NCBI RefSeq assembly: GCF_034555375.1
Contig: NZ_CP140706.1
Span: 4,393,001 to 4,457,000 of the forward strand
Direction: 5' to 3'
DNA: 64,000 bases
From: Pseudomonas sp. B33.4
Lineage (GTDB): Bacteria > Pseudomonadota > Gammaproteobacteria > Pseudomonadales > Pseudomonadaceae
The translations under genes and the position numbers were made by a program. Under the pieces are notes generated by a model, which worked only from the letters and a program-made list of their open reading frames with translations, made no database searches and had not been told where the DNA came from. Shown piece after piece: positions 1 to 8,913 of this stretch. Position 1 is the stretch's first letter, and each line of letters starts with the position of its first letter.

Positions 1-65
1 CGACGAGTCCAGGTGCCGATCAACTCTTCGTAATGCTCGAAAAAGCCGGGTCTGCGGGGACGCAT
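1..65 (-). CDS. ECF sigma factor, N-terminal fragment (partial)
   Basis: The window edge cuts this gene after about 21 codons. From the ATG at 65 the reading runs MRPRRPGFFEHYEELIGTW, which resembles the start of region 2 of FecI-like extracytoplasmic-function sigma factors, where a helix of the FxxHYxxL type precedes the core-binding segment. The frame is open to position 1 and closes upstream at about 117. No strong ribosome site precedes the ATG, so the start is provisional. A weak A/T-rich, Fur-box-like stretch lies at 101-120, but it matches the 19-bp consensus poorly. The family call rests on about 20 residues only. Confidence 0.45.
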   Translation of the reverse strand, partial: MRPRRPGFFEHYEELIGTWTR

Positions 66-183
66 GGGGGTATGGGTGGCGTGCTGAGGAAAGGGGCGTG
101 AATAGTAATGCTTCGTATTAAGGCGAGGCAATGCATTCCTTGCGGTACCGACGAAGTCGACCGATCGTTATCGCCAAACCCGA

Positions 184-213
184 AAAGCCTCTTCCAAAAA
201 AGCAAGAGGCTTT
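184..213 (-). terminator. Rho-independent terminator of the tblR-side operon
   Basis: A perfect 10-bp inverted repeat (aaagcctctt / aagaggcttt) with a 10-nt loop lies just after the MFS stop codon. Read on the minus strand it is followed by a short T run (TTTTCG). It closes the minus-strand beta-lactam operon. Confidence 0.8.
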
Positions 214-229
214 GAACGATCTGTCAATT

Positions 230-1522
230 TCAAGCGGCCTGGTCGTGGAAATCCCGAGCGGTGTTTGCTGCCTGTCGCTGACGCGCAACCATCAACGCGA
301 CAAAGCTCACCAGTGCCGCCGCCAGCAGGTAGTACGCCGCCATCATCGGGTCACCGGTGTGGCGATACAGCAAGGTCACCAACGTCGGGGTAAAACTGCC
401 GAACAGCACTACCGAACTGGCGTAGGCCACGCTGATCCCGGTCGAGCGCACGGCCACCGGGAACAACTCCGCCAATGCCGCCGATGCCGGTCCGGCGTAC
501 AGCACCATTAACATCGCGAGACCCGCCTGCAACAGCATCAATCCGCTGTCCTGCGGATTCTGCTTGAGCGCCAGGAATGCCGGATACGCCAGCAACAACA
601 CCCCTAGCGCCCCGAGCAACATGACGTTGTACCGCCCCCAACGATCCGACAACCAGCCGCCCAATGGGCTGAGCAAGGTGATGAAACCGACCAGGGTGAT
701 GCCGTAATAAGCCTTGCCGGCATCAAGATTGAGCATGGCCTGGGCGTAAGCCGGCATAAAGTTGATCAGCTGGGTGCACACCGTCCACAGGGCAACGAAT
801 GCGATGCCCAACACAAGGCTGCGCCAATGCTGAAGGATTTCTTTCGCGGGGACTTCGATCCCCTGCCGGGCGTGAGCCTGGAATGCGCTGCTTTCATCAA
901 TGGTGCGACGCACGTATACGCCGACGAAGTAGATCAGCACCCCCAGGACAAACGGCACTCGCCATCCCCAGCTGCCCAACTGCTCAGGCGTCAAAACGGT
1001 CGCCAGGATGCTCGCAAACAGGCCACACAATAAAAACGAGCCTGCTTGTGCCACCTGCTGGATCGAGGTGAAAAAGCCTCGCCGCGCGGCCGGTGCCGAT
1101 TCGCACAGGTAGGCCAGCGCGCTGCCGATTTCGCCACCCGCCGCCAGCCCTTGAACAATCCGCGCCGCCACCAGCAGCACCGTGGCGCCATAGCCCAGCA
1201 CGCTGTAGCCAGGACAAAAAGCAATCAGCACTGTGCCGACAGCCATCATGTTCATGGTCAGGATCAACGCTTTCTTGCGTCCGTGGCGATCGGCGTAGCG
1301 GCCGATGAGAAACGCACCAAGCGGTCGCGCCACAAAACCCACCGCCAGGGTGACGAAGGTCGCCAGCAGCGACATCAGTTGATCCTGGGCAGGAAAAAAA
1401 GTCTTGGCGATGTGCAGGGAAAAGATCGCGAACAAGGTGAAATCGAACCATTCCAGGGTCGTGCCTATTCCTACAGCCAGCAGTATCCTGCGCTGCTGCC
1501 GCGGCGAATCCGTATGCTTCAT
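230..1522 (-). CDS. tblR: MFS transporter, metabolite:H+ symporter type (TblR-like exporter)
   Basis: This 430-residue major facilitator protein has the ProP/ShiA-type N-terminus (GTTLEWFDFTLFAIFS) and the loop 2-3 motif GRYADRHGRKKAL, with about 12 hydrophobic segments. The start at 1522 is chosen because GGAAGAG sits 7 nt upstream; an in-frame ATG at 1564 has no such site. It is the last gene of the minus-strand operon, 107 bp after the ATP-grasp gene, and is followed by a hairpin terminator. Its position matches the MFS gene that ends the tabtoxin cluster of P. syringae, so export of the beta-lactam dipeptide or resistance is the likely role. The transported substrate is inferred from context only. 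Confidence 0.82.
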   Translation of the reverse strand: MKHTDSPRQQRRILLAVGIGTTLEWFDFTLFAIFSLHIAKTFFPAQDQLMSLLATFVTLAVGFVARPLGAFLIGRYADRHGRKKALILTMNMMAVGTVLIAFCPGYSVLGYGATVLLVAARIVQGLAAGGEIGSALAYLCESAPAARRGFFTSIQQVAQAGSFLLCGLFASILATVLTPEQLGSWGWRVPFVLGVLIYFVGVYVRRTIDESSAFQAHARQGIEVPAKEILQHWRSLVLGIAFVALWTVCTQLINFMPAYAQAMLNLDAGKAYYGITLVGFITLLSPLGGWLSDRWGRYNVMLLGALGVLLLAYPAFLALKQNPQDSGLMLLQAGLAMLMVLYAGPASAALAELFPVAVRSTGISVAYASSVVLFGSFTPTLVTLLYRHTGDPMMAAYYLLAAALVSFVALMVARQRQAANTARDFHDQAA

Positions 1523-1629
1523 GGCGATGCTCTTCCAGACGTAGACGCGCAGGCCCGCGCGCACGGAATGCTTGGGTGCGGATGAGCACCAGACCCGTTC
1601 AGGCCTGGTGCACGGTCACTCCCGCAGGC

Positions 1630-2889
1630 TTACTGGACGCTGAACAGGCGCGAAGTGCGCTCCCATTCGCGTACGGTCTGATAGTCAGCATGGAGCACAT
1701 TGCTGTCGGCATGGCTCATGAAGACGATACCGGGGCTGGAGAACAAGTCGACCGTCTTGACCACGGCGTCCCCTTCTTTTGGCGCACGCTGCAGCCAGGC
1801 TTTGCTCTTGAGGGTCTTGAGCAACTCATCGTAGGAGGAGCGAGTGACAACACCTTCCTGGCTGGAGATGAATTGCACCTGCCACAGCGGGTAATGGTGA
1901 CCCTGTTGCGCATCGACGATGGAGTCGATGGCCGACTCCCCTTCCCTGACCAGCTTGCCCACCAGATCCAGCTGACTGGCGCCGACCGCGTAGTTGGCCG
2001 CCGGACGATTGAGCCCCCCCGACAGACGCGAGGCACATTCGATCAAGGTCGGGCCTGCCTCGGTCACGATCAACTCGGTGTGGTTGGCACCGTAGCGGAT
2101 ACCCAAGGCATTCAGTACGCCGTGGACGTACTCGACGATCTCCTTCATTTCGGGCGACGTCGGGTCGAACAGCACGGCACGGTCATAGATCCAGCCACCG
2201 TCCGGTGCCGGCAGCTTGTCGGCGCGCCAGATCTCGGTGATCACATGCTTGCCATGGCCGCTGACGCCATTGATGAAATACTCCGGCCCTACCAGCAAGC
2301 GCTGCGCCAGCACCGCATCATTGCGCTCGCCCAATTGGTTGACGGTGCCGAAGAGCTTGTCGAAGCTGTCGACGAGTTCACCCTGATCGGCGCAGAAGGT
2401 CACCGAGTCGGTCCCGGCACTGGCCTGAGGCTTGATGACCACCGGCCAGCTGCCACTGGCGGCCCACTGACTCAGCCCATCGCGGTCACGGGCCAGATAG
2501 TGATCCATGCTGCGCAGGCCAACGGCCTTGAGGCGCTCGTGCATGGTGTATTTGTCGCGACGCGCCAGGCTGGTGGAGGGATCGTTGCCCGGCAGTTGCA
2601 AGGCCGCGGCGAGCAGGTCAGCGACAATCACCCCGCTCTCGGTGCCCGGCAACACGGCACTCGGGTGCAAAGCGTTGATTTCATCGGCCAGGCGCTGGAT
2701 ATCACCGTGGTACTCGAAGTGCGCTATGTATTCGTCCTTGTGGTAGGTGCGCAGGTAGTACTCCGGCGGATTGGGTGAACTGCTCACGTGAATGCACTTC
2801 CAGCCAGACTCGGCCATCAGCGCCGGCAATTGTGAGCCTGATGAATAACCATCGACTACAACGAGGATTTTTTCCTTGGCTTGTGTCAT
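1630..2889 (-). CDS. tblF: ATP-grasp amino-acid ligase (TblF-like)
   Basis: The 419-residue protein has an ATP-grasp fold: a Rossmann-like N-terminus (KILVVVDGYSSGSQLPAL), a nucleotide-binding strand with lysine (WPVVIKPQASAGTDSVTF, near residues 140-160) and the metal-binding strand TLIECASRLSGG near residue 300. Such enzymes activate a carboxylate as an acyl phosphate and join it to an amine. In the tabtoxin pathway TblF ligates tabtoxinine-beta-lactam to threonine, which also masks the toxin. The start ATG at 2889 overlaps the stop of the preceding permease gene as ATGA and has GGGAG upstream, so the two are translationally coupled. The acceptor amino acid cannot be read from the sequence. 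Confidence 0.85.
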   Translation of the reverse strand: MTQAKEKILVVVDGYSSGSQLPALMAESGWKCIHVSSSPNPPEYYLRTYHKDEYIAHFEYHGDIQRLADEINALHPSAVLPGTESGVIVADLLAAALQLPGNDPSTSLARRDKYTMHERLKAVGLRSMDHYLARDRDGLSQWAASGSWPVVIKPQASAGTDSVTFCADQGELVDSFDKLFGTVNQLGERNDAVLAQRLLVGPEYFINGVSGHGKHVITEIWRADKLPAPDGGWIYDRAVLFDPTSPEMKEIVEYVHGVLNALGIRYGANHTELIVTEAGPTLIECASRLSGGLNRPAANYAVGASQLDLVGKLVREGESAIDSIVDAQQGHHYPLWQVQFISSQEGVVTRSSYDELLKTLKSKAWLQRAPKEGDAVVKTVDLFSSPGIVFMSHADSNVLHADYQTVREWERTSRLFSVQ

Positions 2890-3848
2890 TTGCTGTCTCC
2901 CTTGAATTTCATCCATGTGCCAAACACCGTAACCAGAGCGATCACGGAACAGCCCAAAGCAGAGGTCATCGACCACTGGATTCGGGCATCAAATACTTGA
3001 AAGACGTACGTGAGCAACGGCGCCCACGCCAGCAACGCCGCCACGGTAAAGGGTTCCGAAAGAAGGATGCCGCGCTGCAGCAGCCACAACGGAATGATGA
3101 CCCCGAGCAGCGTCGCAATGGCCAGGCCACCCAATTGCGTACTTGAGGCAAACGCGAAGCCGGGACCGCTCCAGGCAAGCACCGCCGCGACGATGATCAG
3201 CAAGTAGAACCGATGCGCCATGATCCGTGTGGCAGTCCAGCTGCGCTCGCCCAATTGTTTGGTCGCGATGGTGTTCAGCGCTTGGGATGCACCGCCGGCC
3301 GCGGCGGCGGCGAGGCCGATAACGGTGTCGCTGAAGTTGATCGGGCGAATCCCCGCCAACCCCACCAGGGACGCCCACGCCAGCAACGCTGTGCCGGAAA
3401 GAATGCCCGCCGCGACCGCGTAGGTGTATAGCGGCAACTGACGCCGCCGAACTATGCGCTCCAGCAGAATCGTGCTCACCGGCCCAAGCCCGCCCATGAT
3501 GGCGCTGACGATGGCGGGTTCGATGTAGCGCAGGGCATAGAAGTAGCCGATCCAGTTCAGGGCGCTGGTGAAGTTCAGGACGGTCAGCGGGCCGGCAGCA
3601 TCGGCACCGATTGCCAAGCCCTTGGTACCGGAACTCAGCAATAACCGCGACAGAAAGAAGCCGCTGGTGATTACAAAACTCCAGAACAGAAAGGTGAACG
3701 GATGCAGTTGCTGCAGCAGGTTGCCCGAGAACACCGCGTTGGCGTTGGCCAGAATCAGAAAGGCCGCCACATACAGAATGCCGGCCCGCACCACACCACG
3801 GCTGACAGGCGTAGCCATGCCAGTAAGGCTGACTTCAGGCTTGTTCAT
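2886..3848 (-). CDS. tblE: DMT-superfamily permease, EamA-type (TblE-like)
   Basis: A 320-residue integral membrane protein with about ten hydrophobic helices arranged as two EamA repeats. The second repeat contains a Gly/Ala-rich segment (LAAAAAGGASQALNTIATK). The start at 3848 is preceded by GGAGAAG at 7-nt spacing and overlaps the end of the GMC-GNAT gene by 14 bp, so it belongs to the same message. Its place between the oxidoreductase and the ATP-grasp gene corresponds to the membrane protein of the tabtoxin cluster. It may move an intermediate or the product. With the MFS gene, the locus carries two candidate exporters. Confidence 0.78.
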   Translation of the reverse strand: MNKPEVSLTGMATPVSRGVVRAGILYVAAFLILANANAVFSGNLLQQLHPFTFLFWSFVITSGFFLSRLLLSSGTKGLAIGADAAGPLTVLNFTSALNWIGYFYALRYIEPAIVSAIMGGLGPVSTILLERIVRRRQLPLYTYAVAAGILSGTALLAWASLVGLAGIRPINFSDTVIGLAAAAAGGASQALNTIATKQLGERSWTATRIMAHRFYLLIIVAAVLAWSGPGFAFASSTQLGGLAIATLLGVIIPLWLLQRGILLSEPFTVAALLAWAPLLTYVFQVFDARIQWSMTSALGCSVIALVTVFGTWMKFKGDSK

Positions 3849-5919
3849 TGACGGTCTTCTCCATGAATACACTCAGCGGGTCTTCCCGGTAATCAGCGAA
3901 CGGGCCGCGATCGCGAAAACCTGCGCGGCGGTAGAGCGAAATAGCCTCCGGCTGGCTGACCCCGGTCTCCAGCAACAAGGTACGGGCACCATTGCGATGG
4001 GCGAGCTGTTCAAGCCGCTTGAGCAACCGCGCACCCACGCCACGTCGACGGGCATTGTCGGCGACAAACATGCGCTTGAGTTCTGCCTGCCCTTCGCCGA
4101 TCGCCACCACCGCTCCGCAACCCAGCACTTCGCCGCTATCCAACTCGCGGGCGACCACGAAGCTCACCCCCGGAGCCTTGAGCTGTGCGACGTCGAGCAT
4201 GTGCACGCTTTCATCCGGGTACAGGGAACGCGCGTAATCTTCCGAGCGTTGAAGCAGCTCGGCGGTCTGCAATTCCTCGGGGTCACCCTCGTCGATGCTG
4301 TAGCCAGTCTGCCCGGCGGCCGGCGGCGATGCGTAATCCTCCAGCACCATGGCAGCGCCTTTTTCGCCGATCATCAGGGATGCGGCGTTGGTATTGCCCG
4401 ACACCATCGTCGGCATGATCGACGCGTCGATCACCCGCAAACCGTCGAGACCGCGCACGCGTAACCGATGATCAACCACGGCCAGCTCATCGTTGCCCAT
4501 GCGGCAGGTACCCACGGGGTGATAAGAGGTGTCGCCCTGAGTACGGGCATACGCCAGCAATTCTTCATCGCTGGCGACCTGGGTGCCGGGGGACAACTCG
4601 TGATCACAGTAGGGCTGCAGGGCCGCTTGGGCAGCAATGTCACGGATAATGCGCATGCCCGCAATCATTCGCCGGCGGTCATCCTCATGTTCAAGGAAGC
4701 GCGACTCGATGACCGGTGCCTCGCCAGGGTCACTGGAGCAAATGTGAATACTGCCGGTGGATTCGGGCCGCAACGGATACAGGCCCACGGTCATGCCGGG
4801 CAAGGTGTCCAGACGACGACTGGAGCCAGGGCCGTAACTGGCCGGGGCGAAATGAAACTGCAAGTCTGGCCGCGGCTCTTCCTCGCGTGATTTGACGAAG
4901 CCATGGCCCAGAGCAATCGGCAAACTGAGTACGCCGCGACGGCGAAAGACGTAGTTGAGCGTTTCCCTGAACAACGCGAAACCACGGGTGCGTTCGTTAA
5001 AGGTAATTTTCTGGCGAATGCGCCACTTCAGTCGGGACGCGAAGTGATCGCGGAAGTTCTCACCCACGCCAGGCAGCGCATGTCGCAGCGGTACGCCGGC
5101 CTTCTCCAGTACCGCTGGCGCACCAATGCCGGACAACTCGAGCAACTGAGGCGACTGAATGACACCGGCACTGAGGATCACCTCACGCCGGGCCGTGGCC
5201 GATTGCAACGTGCCCTTGAGGTACTCCACACCCACACAGCGCTTGGCTTCCAGACGCAGTTTTTGCACCGCGGCCTCGGTAATCACTGTCAGGTTTGCCC
5301 GCTTGCGCGCCGGCAACAGGTAGCGGCCATAAGCCGAGGAACGACGGCCCTGATCATGGTTGACCTGGTAATAGCCAAAGCCCTCCTGATCGCCGCTGTT
5401 GTAGTCGCGATTGCGTCGATACCCGGCTTCGCCGGCTGCCGCCAGAAAGGCATCGCACAACTCGTCATATTCGCGTGGCAATGCCACATGAATCGGCCCG
5501 TCCTGGCCACGACTCTCGCCGCTGACGTCCACGCTCGACTCCAGGCGTTTGAAGTACGGCAACACTTCGTCCCAGGTCCAGCCCGGGTTGCCTTGACTGG
5601 CCCACTCGTCATAATCCTCGCGCTGACCCCGGACAAAGATCATCCCGTTGATCAGGTTCGATCCGCCCAACAGGCGCCCCCGTGGAATCTGCAGACGGCG
5701 TCCACCCAGCGTCGGGTCCGGGCGGGTCTCGAAGCACCAGTCATATTTCGGATTACCCATCAGCAGCACTTCACCGACGGGGATCGACAGCAATGGACTG
5801 CGGCGTTCGGCCCCCGCCTCCAGCAGCAGTACCTTGGTCGCCGGGTCCTCACTCAAGCGTGCAGCCAATACGCAGCCAGCCGCGCCGGCGCCGACGATGA
5901 TGTAGTCATACTCGCTCAT
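3835..5919 (-). CDS. GMC flavin oxidoreductase fused to a GNAT acetyltransferase
   Basis: This 694-residue protein has two complete domains. Residues 1-530 are a GMC-family FAD oxidoreductase of the choline-dehydrogenase type: dinucleotide motif GAGAAG at 10-15, GMC signature GRLLGGSNLINGM at 81-93, catalytic HPVGTCRMG (His467) and SGNTNAASLMIGEKGA near 508. Residues 539-694 form a GNAT domain with the acetyl-CoA pyrophosphate loop RRRGVGARLL near 624 and a C-terminal SLYRRAGF motif. The start overlaps the TblC stop as ATGA. The first domain would oxidise an alcohol to an aldehyde or ketone; the second could acetylate an amine as a protecting or self-resistance step. TblD of P. syringae is the expected counterpart, but I cannot confirm that its architecture is the same. 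Confidence 0.85.
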   Translation of the reverse strand: MSEYDYIIVGAGAAGCVLAARLSEDPATKVLLLEAGAERRSPLLSIPVGEVLLMGNPKYDWCFETRPDPTLGGRRLQIPRGRLLGGSNLINGMIFVRGQREDYDEWASQGNPGWTWDEVLPYFKRLESSVDVSGESRGQDGPIHVALPREYDELCDAFLAAAGEAGYRRNRDYNSGDQEGFGYYQVNHDQGRRSSAYGRYLLPARKRANLTVITEAAVQKLRLEAKRCVGVEYLKGTLQSATARREVILSAGVIQSPQLLELSGIGAPAVLEKAGVPLRHALPGVGENFRDHFASRLKWRIRQKITFNERTRGFALFRETLNYVFRRRGVLSLPIALGHGFVKSREEEPRPDLQFHFAPASYGPGSSRRLDTLPGMTVGLYPLRPESTGSIHICSSDPGEAPVIESRFLEHEDDRRRMIAGMRIIRDIAAQAALQPYCDHELSPGTQVASDEELLAYARTQGDTSYHPVGTCRMGNDELAVVDHRLRVRGLDGLRVIDASIMPTMVSGNTNAASLMIGEKGAAMVLEDYASPPAAGQTGYSIDEGDPEELQTAELLQRSEDYARSLYPDESVHMLDVAQLKAPGVSFVVARELDSGEVLGCGAVVAIGEGQAELKRMFVADNARRRGVGARLLKRLEQLAHRNGARTLLLETGVSQPEAISLYRRAGFRDRGPFADYREDPLSVFMEKTVNEQA

Positions 5920-6779
5920 GCCCGTCGGTTCCTGTCCTGATTGTCGGCGGTGCGCGCACCGATGGTGGTGCGATGCAGCAGGCGACGATATTTGTCGTCA
6001 TACACCGTGGCCTTGTGCATGGCGCTGCGGTTGTCCCAAAGAATGATGTCGCCCGGGGTCCAGCGATGCCGATAGGTGAATCGCGGCTGCACCGAGAACT
6101 CCTGCAGGAACGTCACCAGTGGCGCACTTTCCTCCAGCGGCAAACCTTCGATCCGCCACGGCACGTTGCCGCCGGCATACAGCGCCTTGCGCCCACTGAC
6201 TTCATGGCGACGCACCAGCGGTTGCGGCACGTCGATCCACTCAGCCAGTTCCTGGGGAGATGGCGCAGGCCGGTCGGGGTAGTTGTAGGGCCGTGACTGA
6301 GTCCGGCTGATGATCACCTTGAGGTGTTCGATACGATCCTTGACCGCTTCCGGCAACGCTTCATAAGCGGCAAACATATTGGCGAACCACGTGTCGCCGC
6401 CTTCCGGCGGGATTTCCAGCGCATGCAGCATCGATCCGGCTGGCGGCACGTCCAGATAATGGCCATCGGTGTGCCAGACCCGACCGCTGACCGGCGAGCC
6501 GATCAGTTTTCCATCCTTGGTAATGTTCGACAGGATGAGGATTTCCGGCTGGGTCTGTTCGCTGAACTGCGAACGGGTATAGCTGACCAGCTCACCAAAA
6601 TTGCGGCTGAACGCCAGTTGCTGATCGGGACTCATCGACTGGCCGCGAAACAGCAGGATCGTGCTGCTGATCCAGGCGTTGTAAAGCGCTTCGATCGTGT
6701 CGTCACTGAGCCTGGCATTGACGTCGATGCCACGGACTTCGGTGCCGATAAACTCAGTAACGGGGACTAACTCAAGCAT
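5916..6779 (-). CDS. tblC: Fe(II)/2-oxoglutarate dioxygenase, TauD/clavaminate-synthase type (TblC-like)
   Basis: A 287-residue TauD/TfdA-family enzyme. The iron ligands are visible as HTD (His103, Asp105) and a distal His255 (SAMHKATVYD), and the 2-oxoglutarate-binding arginine is probably Arg270 in RRLLHRTTI. Such enzymes hydroxylate or desaturate unactivated carbons. In tabtoxin biosynthesis TblC is described as clavaminate-synthase-like, fitting hydroxylation of the lactam-bearing carbon of tabtoxinine. The start has a strong AAGGAGG site 4-5 nt upstream. It lies 48 bp downstream of the beta-lactam synthetase gene and overlaps the next gene by 4 bp. Confidence 0.87.
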   Translation of the reverse strand: MLELVPVTEFIGTEVRGIDVNARLSDDTIEALYNAWISSTILLFRGQSMSPDQQLAFSRNFGELVSYTRSQFSEQTQPEILILSNITKDGKLIGSPVSGRVWHTDGHYLDVPPAGSMLHALEIPPEGGDTWFANMFAAYEALPEAVKDRIEHLKVIISRTQSRPYNYPDRPAPSPQELAEWIDVPQPLVRRHEVSGRKALYAGGNVPWRIEGLPLEESAPLVTFLQEFSVQPRFTYRHRWTPGDIILWDNRSAMHKATVYDDKYRRLLHRTTIGARTADNQDRNRRA

Positions 6780-6827
6780 GCTGCCTCCTTGGTCTTCATG
6801 GGATCAGACTTCCGTGCTGACCGTGTC

Positions 6828-8693
6828 TTACACCGCGATATCGTTGTCGACGATCCAGCGGTTCATCTCCACCAACTGGATCAGCAGATGCGCGGGACTG
6901 GCGCCGCCCGGCAGCATCGAAGCATTGAGCTGGTTCGCGGCGATCTGCTCGATCAGTGCGCTGAGACGCGGGGTGTCGAACATCCAGGCAATCGACGATT
7001 TGGGATCAGTCGCGATCCAGCGCGCTTCGCTGATGAGTGCCCGGTCATATTCAGAGTCCTGAATGTGCGGGTACGCGCTTTTCTTCCGATTCAAGGTAGT
7101 CGGCGGCAGGATGTCGTGCATGGCAGCCTTGAGCAAACCTTTCACGCCGCCACGGGATTTCATTTCCCACGGCACGTTCCATACGTACTGGATCAGTTCC
7201 GGATCGCAGAATGGCACGCGCACTTCCAGGCCTTGCGACATGCTCATGCGTTCCTTGCGATCCAGGATCACCGACAACGGGCCGGACATGCCGAGGAACA
7301 GCACCTCGCGCATGCGCGCCGCGTCGCCGCTTTCGCCAGGCAGGCGTGGCACCTGACTCAGCCAATAGTCGTAACGGGCACGTTCGTCCTCTGCCACGCG
7401 CTGTGCACTGATCAGGCTCGGCGACAGATAGTGGGTCAGCTTCGGGCCATCGCCCAGCCACGGGAACTGAGGACGGGCCAGCAGTTCGGGTTTGAAATAA
7501 TAAGGGTAGCCGCCGAAGATCTCGTCGGCAGCCTCGCCAGTCAGCGCCACGGAGCAATTGCCGCGCATGCGTTCGAACAGCAGGTACATCGAGGCATCGA
7601 ACTGCCCCCAGCCAGGCAGGCCGCGGGCCTTGCGCGTAGCCGGAATGACGCCGAGCAGATCCTGCATGGTTGCACTGAGTGTCGTGTGACGGGTACCCAT
7701 GTATTCGGCGGCCAGCGCGGCGAAGGGTGCATCGATGTCAGGCCGCAGTTCGGTGGAGGTGAAGGCATCCTCGTCACTGTCGAACTTCAGGCAGAAGGTA
7801 TCGAGTGCTGCGCCGCCGCCCTGGCTTGCCAGTTGCTTCATGACCAGCGCGGCGACCGACGTGGAATCGATGCCGCCGGACAACATCGCCGCGCAAGGCA
7901 CTTCATGCACGTACTGGCGCGCCACGACGCCTTCAAGCAGTTCGCGGACGCGGTCCTTGGTCTGCTCGAAATCATCGGTATGCGCGGCGCTTTCCAGTTT
8001 CCAGTAACGATGCAATTCATGCCCACGTTCGTCAAAGGTCAGCACACTGGCGGGAGGCAACTCGCGCAAGCCTTGCAACGGGGTTTCGCCAGGCAACGCC
8101 ATGCGCGGCTGAAGCACGATGGCCAGCGCGCTCGTGTCCAGCCGGGCGGTAAAGTGGGGATGGGCTTTGATGGCGGTAGGTACGCTGCCAAAAATGACAC
8201 CGCCGTCACGCAGGGTGTAGTAAAGCGGTTGCAAGCCGAGGCGGTCTCGCGCCAGCAATAATCGGCGCTTCTGGCCGTCCCAGATCGCGATGGCAAACAT
8301 GCCTTCGAGGCGTTCAACGAACCCGACACCCCACTGGGCATAGGCACGGCGAATGATTTCAGCGTAGGACCAGCGATCAGGTGCCGGATCCAGGTCAGCG
8401 AGTTGCTGCTGCAACTGCGCAGCGTTGTACAACTGTCCGGTGTACATGATAGCCACGGTGGCGCCATGGATCTCGCCAATCCACGGTTGCTCGTCCCAGT
8501 CATAACGCGAAGTGACTGTACGGCAATGTCCCAGTGCAACCTCAGGCCCCAGCCATACCGCATGCCCGTCCGGTCCACGCCCGGACATCGCAACGATCAT
8601 TGCCGAGACAATTTCGGCGACCTTCGAACGAGGAATGTTTGCTTGCTGCCCAACACCGTGACGCAGGTCGACCCAACCGGCCATGCCGCTCAT
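6828..8693 (-). CDS. tblS: Beta-lactam synthetase-like asparagine synthetase homologue (TblS-like)
   Basis: A 621-residue AsnB-fold protein with an N-terminal Ntn-like half (1-230) and a C-terminal ATP-pyrophosphatase half. The PP-loop SGGIDS is at 272-277, followed by TGEAADEIFGGY near 385-396, DRKERMSMSQGLEVR at 478-492 and LNRKKSAYP near 534-542, which would carry the catalytic lysine. The N-terminus reads MSGMAGW, so the glutaminase nucleophile Cys2 is replaced by Ser. That loss is typical of beta-lactam synthetases, which adenylate a carboxylate and close the ring with an internal amine instead of using glutamine. AAGGAG lies 6 nt before the start. It is the first gene of the minus-strand operon. 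Confidence 0.9.
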   Translation of the reverse strand: MSGMAGWVDLRHGVGQQANIPRSKVAEIVSAMIVAMSGRGPDGHAVWLGPEVALGHCRTVTSRYDWDEQPWIGEIHGATVAIMYTGQLYNAAQLQQQLADLDPAPDRWSYAEIIRRAYAQWGVGFVERLEGMFAIAIWDGQKRRLLLARDRLGLQPLYYTLRDGGVIFGSVPTAIKAHPHFTARLDTSALAIVLQPRMALPGETPLQGLRELPPASVLTFDERGHELHRYWKLESAAHTDDFEQTKDRVRELLEGVVARQYVHEVPCAAMLSGGIDSTSVAALVMKQLASQGGGAALDTFCLKFDSDEDAFTSTELRPDIDAPFAALAAEYMGTRHTTLSATMQDLLGVIPATRKARGLPGWGQFDASMYLLFERMRGNCSVALTGEAADEIFGGYPYYFKPELLARPQFPWLGDGPKLTHYLSPSLISAQRVAEDERARYDYWLSQVPRLPGESGDAARMREVLFLGMSGPLSVILDRKERMSMSQGLEVRVPFCDPELIQYVWNVPWEMKSRGGVKGLLKAAMHDILPPTTLNRKKSAYPHIQDSEYDRALISEARWIATDPKSSIAWMFDTPRLSALIEQIAANQLNASMLPGGASPAHLLIQLVEMNRWIVDNDIAV

Positions 8694-8803
8694 ATAACAC
8701 TCCTTGTCGAATTACCTACGGGCAACGCCTTTATTGGCGAAACCTGTTCCATGTAGATCAATGTGCCGCCTGGACTGACTAAAGCAATTTCATGCTTCGT
8801 TTT

Positions 8804-8831
8804 TTAATATCTCTGTTCAGCCGGGGCACAA
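8804..8831 (-). promoter_or_regulatory. Candidate sigma-70 promoter of the tblS operon
   Basis: On the minus strand TTGTGC and TATTAA are separated by 16 bp, about 110 bp upstream of the tblS start. The match is moderate and found by eye. Confidence 0.4.
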
Positions 8832-8898
8832 GCTACTTCAAGCAATACATCCCTGACAAGTGCCTTGTTAATGACAAATAACCTAATTGAAGGTGCTT

Positions 8899-8913
8899 AT
8901 TACCTAATGTAAT
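8899..8913. promoter_or_regulatory. Palindromic operator candidate ATTAC-N5-GTAAT
   Basis: A perfect 5-5-5 inverted repeat of the T-N11-A type lies in the divergent spacer. Its internal ACCTAAT recurs 21 bp to the left (8881-8887), about two helical turns away. It sits upstream of the candidate tblS promoter, so a regulator could bind both sites. No regulator gene is encoded in the cluster. Confidence 0.4.

Noticed and set aside
101..120. Possible Fur box before the ECF sigma fragment
   Set aside because: Too few matches to the 19-bp consensus to report as a site.
1576..2778. A 400-codon plus-strand frame opposite the ATP-grasp gene
   Set aside because: It is a shadow frame; the minus strand carries the ATP-grasp motifs and coupled start.
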